NCBI GenBank assembly: GCA_019925795.1
Contig: CM034314.1
Span: 24,979,774 to 25,043,773 of the forward strand
Direction of reading: 5' to 3'
DNA: 64,000 nucleotides
Source of the DNA: Dendrobium chrysotoxum
Lineage: Eukaryota > Streptophyta > Magnoliopsida > Asparagales > Orchidaceae
The notes under the pieces: model-generated
Told to the model about the DNA's origin: nothing
What the model saw: only the letters and a program-made list of their open reading frames with translations
The model's database searches: none
Shown here: positions 55,370 to 64,000 of the stretch, one piece after another
How the letters are laid out: each line of letters begins with the position of its first letter
How positions within the stretch are numbered: position 1 is the first letter of the stretch
Position numbers and translations under genes: made by a program

Positions 55370-57181
55370 TCAAATGTCAGTCTTAGAAACCCAAACAGGT
55401 TTGGGTTCCTTCTTATGAAAAGAAGAATGCGATGCATGCGTGCTGTGCTGTGAAACAGGCAGTTTGGGTCTCCACACCCAATGTGTACTACGGTGAACAG
55501 TACAAGTGTGTGATATGTGTCCTAACATGCCACATGAAAAGCATCTAACACCAGGAAAAGGATTAACTAAACATCGTGAGTGATAGTGCCTCTTCCTAGT
55601 AGTGTATGAAACATGCTTTGATGAACTTGCAACAGAATTTTTAAAAGGTGGCGGTGCATAAAACTGTTCAAAGGTAGGCGGTGTTTTGTTCTTTTTAAAA
55701 GCACTGATTTTTACTTCCAAAAACTCATTCTCTTTCTTTAAACTTGCAATTTCAAATTTTAAAGCGCCATTGTTACTTTCTACTTCACATGCCATTGTAT
55801 CTAACTCTTTAAAAGCTTTTTCTAAATCAACATGCGTGGTTTTCAAAGAATCATGCTCAGAAACTAAATCAGAATATTTTTTGTTCAATTCATCAAACTC
55901 ATCAAGCAGAGACATGTGATTGGAATCAAGTGTGGAATAATCTTTAACTACAGAATCATGCTCTTTTTGTAAAGTCAAATAATCTAATTTCAAACTAGCA
56001 TGGGCTTTCTTAAGCTTCCTATACGATGTATGAATCTTTTCAGAAACTTCAAATAACTGATCGTAAGTAAGCTCACATACCTCTTCCTGGTCCGACTGAC
56101 CAGGGTGATCATCCGCCATCAAACACAAGTTTGTTTCCTCCTCTTCAGCTTCAGTCTCAGAAGAGTCGGATGCAGAGTCTGCCCAGAACACCTTCTGAAT
56201 CCGCTTCTTGTCCTTCCTAAACTTTGGTTTCTCCTCACTCTTCTCCTTGCTTGGGTGAGCTTTAAGTGTTGGACAATCAGCCTTAATGTGTCCAGGCTTC
56301 CTGCATTCAAAACAAACCGATTTAGATGAACCCTTAAAGTTTTTATTGAACCTACCCTTGTTCCACTTCTGATAGTTCTTATGTTTCTTCCTTAGAAAGC
56401 TTTTGAATTGCCTTGTGATTAAGGCAACTTCATCGCTATCAGACCCGGAAGTGCTAGCATCTGAATCTTTGGCCTTTAGTGCCACGGTCTTCTCTTTCTT
56501 GCGTTCACCTGCATCAAGTTGCCTTTAGTTCACCCCTTGCTCGTAAGCAATGAGTGATCCAAGTAAGCTGTCAATAGAGTAAGTATTTAAATCTTTGGAT
56601 TCAGTAATAGCAGTAATCTTAGCATCATAAGAAGCAGGCAAACATCTAAGAATCTTGTTCACTCTTTCGTAGTTGGTAAGTTCTCTACCTAAAGCATGCA
56701 AAGAGGTAACAATCTGAGTGAACCTTGTGTATATTTCTGAAATAGTCTCACTAGGTTTCATGCGAAAAAGTTCGTAATCATGTAACAAGATGTTTAACCT
56801 AGATTGTTTGACTTCAGTTGTACCTTCGTATGTTATACATAACCTATCCCAGATTTCCTTTCCCGTTGTACAAGTAAAAACACGCATATAGTCTTCAGAT
56901 TTCAAAGCATAAAAGAAACAGTTCAAACATTTTGCATTCAACTGTGCTAAATCACCATCATCAAACGTCCAATCAGCAAACGGCAATTCAGTTTTCACAT
57001 TGTTAATCATTCGAAAAGGTGGTTCGTATCCGTCCTTAACTAACATCCACATGCGATAATCAATAGATTGCAGAAAAGTAGACATGAGTGTTTTCCAAAA
57101 ATTAAAAGGAATATTGTCAAACAACGATGGTCTGGTAATAGAATAACCTTCAGCAGTATTACGATTGTTACAGTTAGCCAT
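55370..57181 (-). pseudogene. gag of element D
   Basis: Start at the ATG at 57181 (MANCNNRNTAEGYSITRPSL), about 40 bases after the PBS. N-terminal UBN2-type capsid domain (FWKTLMSTFLQSIDYRMW, CTTGKEIWDRLC, YTRFTQIVTSLHALGREL, KILRCLPASYDAKITAI). One in-frame TAA (56525-56527) where element C has a Gln codon. Then a basic region, CCHC knuckle CFECRKPGHIKADC (56314-56273), an acidic WADSASDSSETEAEEEE patch, a long coiled coil, and a second knuckle CFSCGMLGHISHTC near the C-terminus. The frame ends at two TGA codons by 55370, 11 bases before pol, which lies in a different frame. Gag with two knuckles and a coiled coil is characteristic of Sireviruses. Confidence 0.88.
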
Positions 57182-57222
57182 TGGATCAAATTCAAAAGTT
57201 CTAAACAGAAATTTTGAATCCC

Positions 57223-57234
57223 GCTCTGATACCA
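57223..57234 (-). promoter_or_regulatory. Primer-binding site of element D
   Basis: The minus strand reads TGGTATCAGAGC next to the 5' LTR, a perfect initiator tRNA-Met site. Confidence 0.9.
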
Positions 57235-57236
57235 CT

Positions 57237-58894
57237 TGAAAGTTCGAAATGGATGTTAAGCCCTAGTGAACTAGTCCCGAGGCTAACCAAGAGGGGGGGT
57301 GAATTGGTTATTTAAAAATTTCATGATAACTACAAAAATCTTTTCGATACTTAGCAGCGGAAACAAGTAAACAATAACGAAAAGATCAACCAACGATATT
57401 CACCCAAGCAGTGTATATTGAAAAGTAAAGTGTAAAACTGAATCAGAAAAGCAAACCAGATTTTATAGTGGTTCGGTCAACTTGACCTACATCCACTCCC
57501 CGGAGCCTCCCCTCCGGGTATTGCACTAAACGAAAGTGACTCTCCTTTTGCTCCCACAGCAAGGCGGAGAAGCCTGTACAAAACACCTCCTTTTCACCAC
57601 ACGGTGAGGCAGAGAACCTGACCTCCTTTCGCTTCCTCCTGAAGCAGGCAGAGAACCTTCGAACTCCTTTTGCATCCACCTGAAGCGGGCAGAGAACCCC
57701 GGATCTTCTTGCGAACGATCCTCCCACGAAGAACACCGACTAGACGACAGACGACGAGCGGAGAAGATGACTCTGATCCGTGCTTGGAGCAACCTTAGTG
57801 AATCCCTCACTAACTCCCCCTCACAAGATCTCTTCTCTCTCTCCCAACTCTCTCTTCTTTCTAGGGTTTCTCAGGGAAGGAAGGTAGCAAAAGATTTTTC
57901 CAAAAATTGGAAAAAGTTCTTTTAAAGGAGGGCTTAAAATTTGCCCTAAATCTCAACTGGTTGGCCAAGATCGTCCAGGACGATCGGTAGATCGTCCTGT
58001 ACGATCAGTTCAAATTCAGCTATTTTAGCCTGGACGATCTGCCTCTTCTAGACGATCAGTAGAAAAAATTATTCATATCATCCCGTACGATCCTGCAATC
58101 GTCCGGGACGATTAGTGCAAATTGAGGGAAATCGTCCAGAAGATAGTTCGGGTCGTCCAGAGAAATCTGTGCTGGACGACCAAAAAATGACTTGATCGAC
58201 CCGGACGATAGGGTCATCGTCCGGTACGATTAGTTCAAAAAGGACCCAAATCGTCCTGTACATAGTTCTGGACGTACAGCTTAAATGCACTAGACGATCA
58301 AGATCGTCCGGAACGATCCTGCGATCGTCCAGGACGATATGATCGTATCAACCAAAAATTAATTGCTTTCCTTAATTACCAGATTAAATTAGGCATGATT
58401 GTAGTGGATCATCCGGGATGATACACGTATCGTCCGGGACGATCAGACCAAGTATCTAAAAATAAGAACTTACCTAACTTGATCTAGTGGCTGAGAATTT
58501 CTGATTTGGGAATATCGTCCCGTACGATCCGTAGATCGTCCAGGACGATCGGCTCAATCAGACCCTCTTAACTTAGTCGCCCTAATTAGGATTTTTGTTT
58601 TAACTGGATCGTCCAGGACGATGTGAATATCGTTCAGGACGATCTGAACAAATTTTTAACAGAAACTCTAATTCACTCAATCTCTCTCCCTGAGTGTGTG
58701 TGTGCAAGGTTACTTAGCTAGGGAATCAGTTACATTACAATTGACTCAATAAAAAGAAAAATCATACATTTAACACACTTGGACCCGATCTTGAGTTGGC
58801 TTGAGTGGCTCGCGGTCTTTTGTGCCTGAAACAGATTAGCCAAGCAAAACACACTGGAAACATGTTTGTCATCATCAAAACCAGATTTGCAATA
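57237..58894 (-). repeat. 5' LTR of element D
   Basis: Pairs with 49190-50848. Palindrome array at about 57965-58645. On the minus strand a TTTAAAAGAA TATA-like motif (near 57915-57926) lies downstream of the palindromes, followed by a CT/GA-rich tract, a plausible promoter and transcript start. Confidence 0.9.
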
Positions 58895-58899
58895 GTAGG

Positions 58900-59070
58900 A
58901 AACCTGGACATATGAAAAATTAGTACTCGAACTTAAAAACCCTTCCTAAAAAGGAAAAGAGTAAAGCTTAGTAAATTGTAATAAGGGCAAATAATGCAAA
59001 ACAAAAAATCTCTTGGGCAGACCTAGCTTCTGAATCATCAGATCAGGATCAAGATGATATGAATTAATAT
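58900..59070 (+). pseudogene. gag of element C, second part
   Basis: Continues the knuckle of 48500 as KPGHMKN followed by a stop. The frame then runs to SWADLASESSDQDQDDMN, matching the WADSASDSSE patch of D's gag. The last Cys of the knuckle is lost. After about 59070 similarity to coding sequence ends, marking the deletion that removed the rest of gag and all of pol. Confidence 0.7.
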
Positions 59071-60454
59071 TTTGCTTGTATTTATTTTTTTGTTTTTACT
59101 TTTATTGTTGGTGACTTTTATTCATTGTGTTTTTTATGTTTTATTATTATTTTTGTTTTTCGTTTAAATTTTTTTAAAAAAAAATTAGTTTCTTTGTCAT
59201 TTTTGTTGTTTCTCTAATCAGCACACACATATCACTTTTTATTTTATTTATACTTTAAAAATTCAAAATTATTTTTCAAAGATTATATTTTTAAAAAATG
59301 GAAAATTTACCTCCTATTTTTCAAAAAAAATTCTATGTAAGTTGTGGTTGATCTCTCTAAAATCAAGCAAAGGAAGGAAACTCATGATTTTATCTCTCCA
59401 TCTTATTTCTTTATGTTAGGCTATTTCACTTTTGATTCAAAATCTATTTCAAATTATAAATTAAATTTTGAAATTAAAACTTTTTTCATCTCTCAATATT
59501 TTGTCTATCTCATAGGAATCTTTTACAAATTATTGAACCAACTTCGAGATTATCTTATTCGGGTTGTTCCTCTTTATCAAAAGAATAAGGTTTGCTGATT
59601 TTAAAGATTTAGAAAGGAGGCAAATTACAAAAATCAAAAGATGCGCAATATCGCAAAAAATGGAAGGATACACAAAGTATATCAAAAATCAAAAGATGCG
59701 CAATATCGCCAAAAATAAAAGGATACACAAAGTGTATCAAAAATTAAAAGATGTACAAAGTACGCCAAATTAAAAAGAGGCACAAAATAAGCCCATAAAA
59801 AGTTAGCTTCCCTTCTTGTAAATCTCTAAAGTTTAGTAAACGCTTATGTCTTGTTGATAGATTCGTTACTTGAGCTTGAAATCAAGATTTTTGATTCATT
59901 ACTTTGCATTAATCTTCTATTAGATATATTTCATGAAAGGAGTTTTGAAAGATTTTTATTTCCTTATCTAATTTGTTCCTTGATTTAGATATTGGCTTAA
60001 AAAGTTTTTTAGCCTTTTTAAAACCTGAGCTTGGATTAACAATTTTTGAATCTCTAACATTTCTGGGTTATGAGTAGTCAATTCATGCCTTACTTAGCTT
60101 TTTGAATAAAATCAAGGGGTAACTTTCTCATTACAAGAAAATTCTTGATATTTCAAAAAACAAATTAGTCTATTTTTATTTTGTTTTTATTTTTTCTGCT
60201 CCTCTTCTTTTTGATAATGCCAAAGGGGGAGAACATACTATTGTATTTATTGTATTCGTGAAGTTTATTTGTATTAGTATTGTTCTATTTGTGATGTTTA
60301 TTTGTATTATATTATGTAGTTTTTTAATAAAAAAATAAAAAAATGTTTCTCCCTATTTTTAAAAGTCTTTTCCTAGTGAGGGGGAGATTAGGAGAAAATA
60401 CTTTTATTTACAAATCCAACCAGTAATATTTTCCAACATCAAAAAGGGGGAGAT
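59071..60454 (+). other. 3' non-coding region of element C
   Basis: AT-rich. It holds the hairpin array (59626-59790) and several polypurine tracts: AAAGGGGGAGAA near 60224, GAGGGGGAGATT near 60378 and AAAAAGGGGGAGAT at 60441-60454, the last directly before the 3' LTR. An 84-codon open frame at 59344-59598 has no recognisable domain. Confidence 0.6.
59626..59790 (+). repeat. Small-hairpin tandem array of element C
   Basis: Two and a half units containing AAAAGATGCGCAATATCGCC and GATACACAAAGTGTATC. The latter is a 7-bp stem with an AAA loop (59722-59738, and with one change 59667-59683). Counterparts lie in element D at 51430-51620. Confidence 0.7.
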
Positions 60455-61922
60455 TGTTGTGACTCGAGCTCACGAGTTTTTATTTTGATGATAACAAATA
60501 TTATGGTTCACATCTCCTAGTATTTGGAATATATATTTGTTTGTGTGTACTAATATTTCAGGAACAGCATGCATCAATCCAAGAAAGATTCAAGACTCAA
60601 GAATGGGTAGAATAGGCTTTGATGTGATAATATTTGTATTTTGCAATTATGTACTTTTTTATTTCTTGAGTCAAGTCCTGTAAGAGTGTATGCTTATTTG
60701 TTACCATGTACACACATACTCAGGGGGGGTAAGATCTAGTCAAAACCAGAAGTTCAACTTTTGAACAAATCATACTAGACGATTTATGATCATCCAGGAC
60801 GATCTGTTCATTGAACTAATCATATTGGATGATATTTATATCATCCTGGACGATCCATTACGGTCTCAAAACCCTAGCTGCCATAATAATTCAGGCAAGA
60901 TTGTAAGTTTCTATTTGTGGTCTAATAATCCAGGACGATCCATATCGTACTGGATGATCTATGATAATGTTTCCTAAATTATTCCTGTAATTAGTCAATC
61001 AAATCTTCTTAATTTGATATTCTAATCATCTTGGATGATCTGTACAAATTTGAACATATCGTACAGGTGATCGTCCAGTGGATCGTACGGGACTATCAAG
61101 TCAAATTTTGCACATCATCCTGGACGATCCTGAGATCGTCCTAGACGATTTTGGGCGGCAGAATTGAGTTTTTAGGGTTTTTTAAAGCCGTCTTTTGGAG
61201 CACATTGTCCTGGATGATCCTGCGATCGTTCTAGATGATATTTGCCGCTATAACAGATTTGGAAAGGTTTTTGGAGCTCTTTATTTAAGCTTTCTCAAGG
61301 CACTTAATAGGTGTCTTTGGCAGCCATTGAGGTTTCATTTCTTCTGGAGAAAACTTGAAGGGGGAGCTTGAAAGGGAGAGAGGAAAGGGTAGAGTTTGAG
61401 AGGGAGAAGAGCCTGGGAAGGGGGATTCTCGAGGGAGTATGAGGGGTTCACACGGTTGCTCAGGCAAGCTTGTACCTAAGTACCATCGATTCAAGGGTCA
61501 TCTCGAGGGAAGTTTTGGGAAGAAGAAGATCTCTTTGGTGTCAAAGGACCCAGCTACTCTGCCGCATCGGGGAAGGTGGAAGTGATTTTGTAAGGGCTTC
61601 TCTGCCTAGCTGTGGGGGCTAAAGAAGAGTCACTTTGTATTATTACAATACTTGGAGGGTGCCTCCGAGGAGTGGACATAGGTCAGGTTGGACCAAACCA
61701 CTATAAATCTGGTGTGTTCTTTCTGATTATTTTTCACACTTTATTTTACTGCGATTATCTTCTTGGGTGAAATATGTGATAAATCTTTTTATCGTTGTTT
61801 TAATTCATTTCTGCTGCAAATTATAAAAAGATTTTTTTTTGTTTTAAATATCCAATTCACCCCCCCTCTTGGTTAGCCTCGGGACTAGTTCATAAGGGCT
61901 TAACATCCCTATTGAACTTTCA
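60455..61922 (+). repeat. 3' LTR of element C
   Basis: TGTTGTGACTCGAGCTCACG to GAACTTTCA, 1468 bases. It has palindromes at 60770-61250 and the same R/U5 words as the 5' LTR. Confidence 0.9.
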
Positions 61923-61927
61923 AAGAC

Positions 61928-62190
61928 CACATTCCTCTAATCAAATTTTTATATAATAATAATTTTTAGTCAAGTATAAGTATGGATCCCTATAAAACTT
62001 TATATGGTCAAAAATGTAGGGCCACTTTATCTTGGACTATGCTGGGAGAGAGACATTTGATTGGGCTAGCTTTTGTTAAAGAAGCTACTAAAAAGACCCA
62101 TTTGGCCAAAGATAGATTGAAGGTTGTACAGGTCTGACAAAGATAGTATTTTGATGCCAAGCATCAAGCTGTGGAATTTTAGGTTAGGGC
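61928..62190 (+). pseudogene. Integrase of element E, second part
   Basis: Resumes after element C with DHIPLIKFLYNN, SISMDPYKTLYGQKCRATL, HLIGLAFVKEATKKTHLAKDRLK and DAKHQAVEF. Stops are present. It is cut again at about 62190 by a truncated LTR. Confidence 0.7.
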
Positions 62191-62968
62191 TTTTTGAGTG
62201 GCTCTCTATTTAAACTCTCACTTGGTCTTATTTTAAAAGAGACTTTTGCTGCTAAGTGTTTTGAGAGAGAGCTTAGAGATGGAGTTATGGAAAACTTTGC
62301 GAGAGAAGGAAGGGGGAGTTGGTTGTGAGGGAGAGTTGAGGGATTCACAAGGTTACTCCAAGCAAGGTTCTTCCCTATCTTCTTCAAGCTTCTTCCTTAA
62401 TCCTTTTTTGTGGCTCCGGGGTTACATTCTATAATAGTAGGCCTTGGTTCTTTGCCATCTCTAGGTGGGAAAAATAAGAATTCTTGGTTCTCTACTATCT
62501 CCAGGAGGGTAAAAAGGGATTCCATGTTCTCTGCTTTCACCAGGAGGGTGAAAAAGAGTATGGTCCTTTACTGCACCGGGTGGGTGGAAAAGATTTTATA
62601 AAGGCTTCTCCAATTTTTTTTGGGGGCAGAAGGAGAGACACATACCTGGAAAGAGGGTTTCTAGGGAGTGGACGTATGTTAGGTTAGACCGAACCACTAT
62701 AAATTCTGGTGTTTTTGATCTTATTATTTTTTGCACTTTATTTTTCTATGATTAATTGTGTTGTTGAAAACTCTGATCATTTTATTATTATGAAAATAGT
62801 TTATTTCCGCATCAAGGATAATATTTTTTGTTTTTTTAGAAGTTAAAACATTTATAAAAATATTTTCTTTTTGTTAAAAAATTTTTAAATTACTAATTCA
62901 CCCCCTCCCCCCTCTTAGTTAAGCTCAGGTTTGTTCTTTGAGGTCTCACAACCTCATAGAACTTTTAA
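62191..62968 (+). mobile_element. Truncated Sirevirus-type LTR in element E
   Basis: The right half resembles the R/U5 of element C: GGAGTGGACGTATGTTAGGT, GACCGAACCACTATAAAT, then CACCCCCTCCCCCCTCTTAG and CCTCATAGAACTTT at the end. No U3 palindromes or matching left end, so probably a truncated solo LTR of a third related family. No clear target duplication. Confidence 0.55.
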
Positions 62969-63375
62969 AGTCCAAGGTATGTTGGATCATTTTTAAGTGG
63001 AGGAAAGGATTAGGAAATCTAGCTATAGATTCCATTTACCAGACAATTTGTTTGAAATTCATAATGTGTTCCTTGTGTCATTTCTAAGGAAATGAATATC
63101 TTATTTTGGAAATAGGATATCTGCTGCAGACATCAAAGTATATTTGATTCTGAGCTAGGAGGAAGAACTAGAGAGGATTCTATCCTATGATGTCAAAAAG
63201 TTAAGGAGTAAATTGATTCTTATGGTTAGAGTTTAATGGAAGTGTAGGACTAAAAGAGAAGTTACTTGGAAAAAAGAGTCTAAGATGAGATAATTATATC
63301 CTAATCTAATTATATAATCGGAGACCCGAGTTTTGAAATATTGAGGAAGATACTGTTCTAGGAATGGGAGAGTTT
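62969..63375 (+). pseudogene. Integrase C-terminal/chromodomain-like remnant of element E
   Basis: YRFHLPDNLFEIHNVFLVSF matches the conserved IHNVFHVS block. Further on LILMVRV and WKCRTKREVTWKKESKMR resemble the end of chromovirus pol, where a chromodomain-like fold recognises histone marks. A purine tract (AGGAATGGGAGAG, near 63359-63371) before the 3' LTR is the candidate polypurine tract. Confidence 0.65.
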
Positions 63376-64000
63376 TGATACCTCCAAGTTCATCACCTAA
63401 CTTAAAAAAAGGTTAAGATTTGAAGATTTTAGCTTTCAACTAATTTACATGTCTTTGGGAGTGTTTTAATGATTCAAAATAATTATTTGTGTTCTAGAAT
63501 GAGTCCTAAGTTTTTTGAGTGAATTTTAGAAAAATTTAAAAATTTTACTTTTGGACCACCCTAATGTTGGGTGTGAGTGTGTTACGGTGCTGCACTTAGC
63601 CAAAATGCCAAATAGTAATATTACAGCGCTCTTTGCTTAGTAATTTAAGATTTATAACTAGCACTACAGCTATATATATTAGCCATGCAGTGCTAGAACA
63701 CTAACAACACTTTAAATATATTTTAAATTCACTTTTACATTCATTTTATTGATCATATTTAGCATGAGGAGAGAGAAAGAAAGAGGAAAAAGTAGATTTT
63801 TGGGCTGCCTCGGGTCATTTTTAATTGTCTGCCCAGTTAAAAAATTTGTTCGGGGAAGGTCATGCTATACCTATCTTAATTTTCAAAAAAAAAATATAAA
63901 GTTTTTTTTGAATTTTCTAATTAAATTTTTATTTTCATTATCAAAAAAAGAGCATAACTTTTCACTGGAAAAACTTTCACTGTATAACTTTTTATATATT
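63376..64000 (+). repeat. 3' LTR of element E, start only
   Basis: Aligns with the first part of 37287-39040 and runs off the window. Confidence 0.75.

Larger units (their letters stand above)
49190..58894 (-). mobile_element. Element D: nearly complete Sirevirus-like Ty1/copia element
   Basis: LTRs 49190-50848 (3') and 57237-58894 (5'), both about 1.66 kb with only scattered differences, so a young insertion. Target duplication GTAGG at 49185-49189 and 58895-58899. Read on the minus strand: 5' LTR, PBS, gag with two CCHC knuckles and a coiled coil, protease, integrase, RT, RNase H, 1.4 kb non-coding, polypurine tract, 3' LTR. Integrase before RT is the Ty1/copia order. Gag size with coiled coil, two knuckles and the long 3' region place it with Sireviruses. 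No envelope-like frame was seen. A handful of stops disable this copy. Confidence 0.9.
44537..61922 (+). mobile_element. Element C: Sirevirus-like Ty1/copia, gag only, non-autonomous
   Basis: TG...CA LTRs at 44537-47628 and 60455-61922, with an exact AAGAC duplication in the integrase of element E. The PBS TGGTATCAGAGC is at 47631, and a polypurine tract stands before the 3' LTR. The internal region, leaving out element D, is only about 2.4 kb: gag with its zinc knuckle and a Ser/Asp-rich tail, then non-coding sequence; pol is wholly missing. Gag and LTR style match element D, so D-like elements may have supplied its enzymes. Confidence 0.85.
37287..64000 (+). mobile_element. Element E: Ty3/gypsy retrotransposon, host of the nest
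   Basis: The 5' LTR starts TGACACCTCTAGGTTCAAC at 37287, and the 3' LTR starts TGATACCTCCAAGTTCATC at 63376 and runs off the window. Between them, gag, protease, RT, RNase H and integrase remnants lie on the plus strand, split by a solo LTR (42075-43708), element C (44537-61922) and a truncated copia LTR (about 62191-62968). The 3' block with WKCRTKREVTWKKESKM resembles the end of chromovirus integrases. Without the insertions its own sequence in the window is about 6.9 kb. The target duplication cannot be checked because the right end is outside. Confidence 0.8.

Noticed and set aside
55686..56329. Plus-strand frames of 74-77 codons
   Set aside because: They are shadows opposite the gag gene of element D.

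Overview
The window is nuclear DNA of a flowering plant, AT-rich and made almost entirely of transposable elements. No host single-copy gene and no stand-alone rRNA or tRNA gene could be supported. Plant origin is shown by a CACTA terminus, a DUF4283-type L1 element, Cassandra-like 5S-derived LTRs, Sirevirus-type Ty1/copia elements, Ty3/gypsy elements of two kinds, a Mutator-type hairpin MITE and a hAT-type element. The species cannot be named from the sequence.

Left part (1-12.8 kb): the tail of a CACTA element ends at 1755. An unrecognised decayed minus-strand coding stretch and a hairpin MITE follow. Next is a short L1-like element (4083-6526, minus) with a 17-bp target duplication and only an ORF1 remnant, then a second hairpin MITE. 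Element A (7056-12715, plus) is a gag-only Ty3/gypsy element with 1.0-1.1 kb LTRs and a gag remnant; tandem-repeat blocks occupy the place of pol.

Middle part (12.8-37.3 kb): element B (12865-20683, minus) is a relative of A, lies tail to tail with it and has an exact CATAT target duplication. Its LTRs carry a 30-bp minisatellite. Diverged LTR-like pieces, a 274-bp Mutator-type hairpin and a 577-bp hAT-type element with a GC-rich core follow. A multimer of a Cassandra-like element (three 5S-related LTRs, 450-bp period, minus) and a heavily decayed Ty3/gypsy element G (about 30.05-35.9 kb, plus) complete this part.

Right part (37.3-64 kb): one nest. A decayed Ty3/gypsy element E has its 5' LTR at 37287 and the start of its 3' LTR at 63376. 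Its RNase H region is split by a solo LTR (42075-43708), and its integrase by a Sirevirus-like element C (44537-61922) that keeps gag but has no pol. C holds a solo LTR of family D in its 5' LTR and a young, nearly complete Sirevirus-like element D (49190-58894, minus) inside its gag zinc knuckle. D encodes gag, protease, integrase, reverse transcriptase and RNase H with only a few stops and a gag/pol frame change. The LTRs of C and D are full of imperfect palindromes built on GATCGTCC/GGACGATC, and both carry small stem-AAA-stem hairpins upstream of the 3' LTR. Target duplications give the order of insertion: E, then C, then D and the D-type solo LTR.
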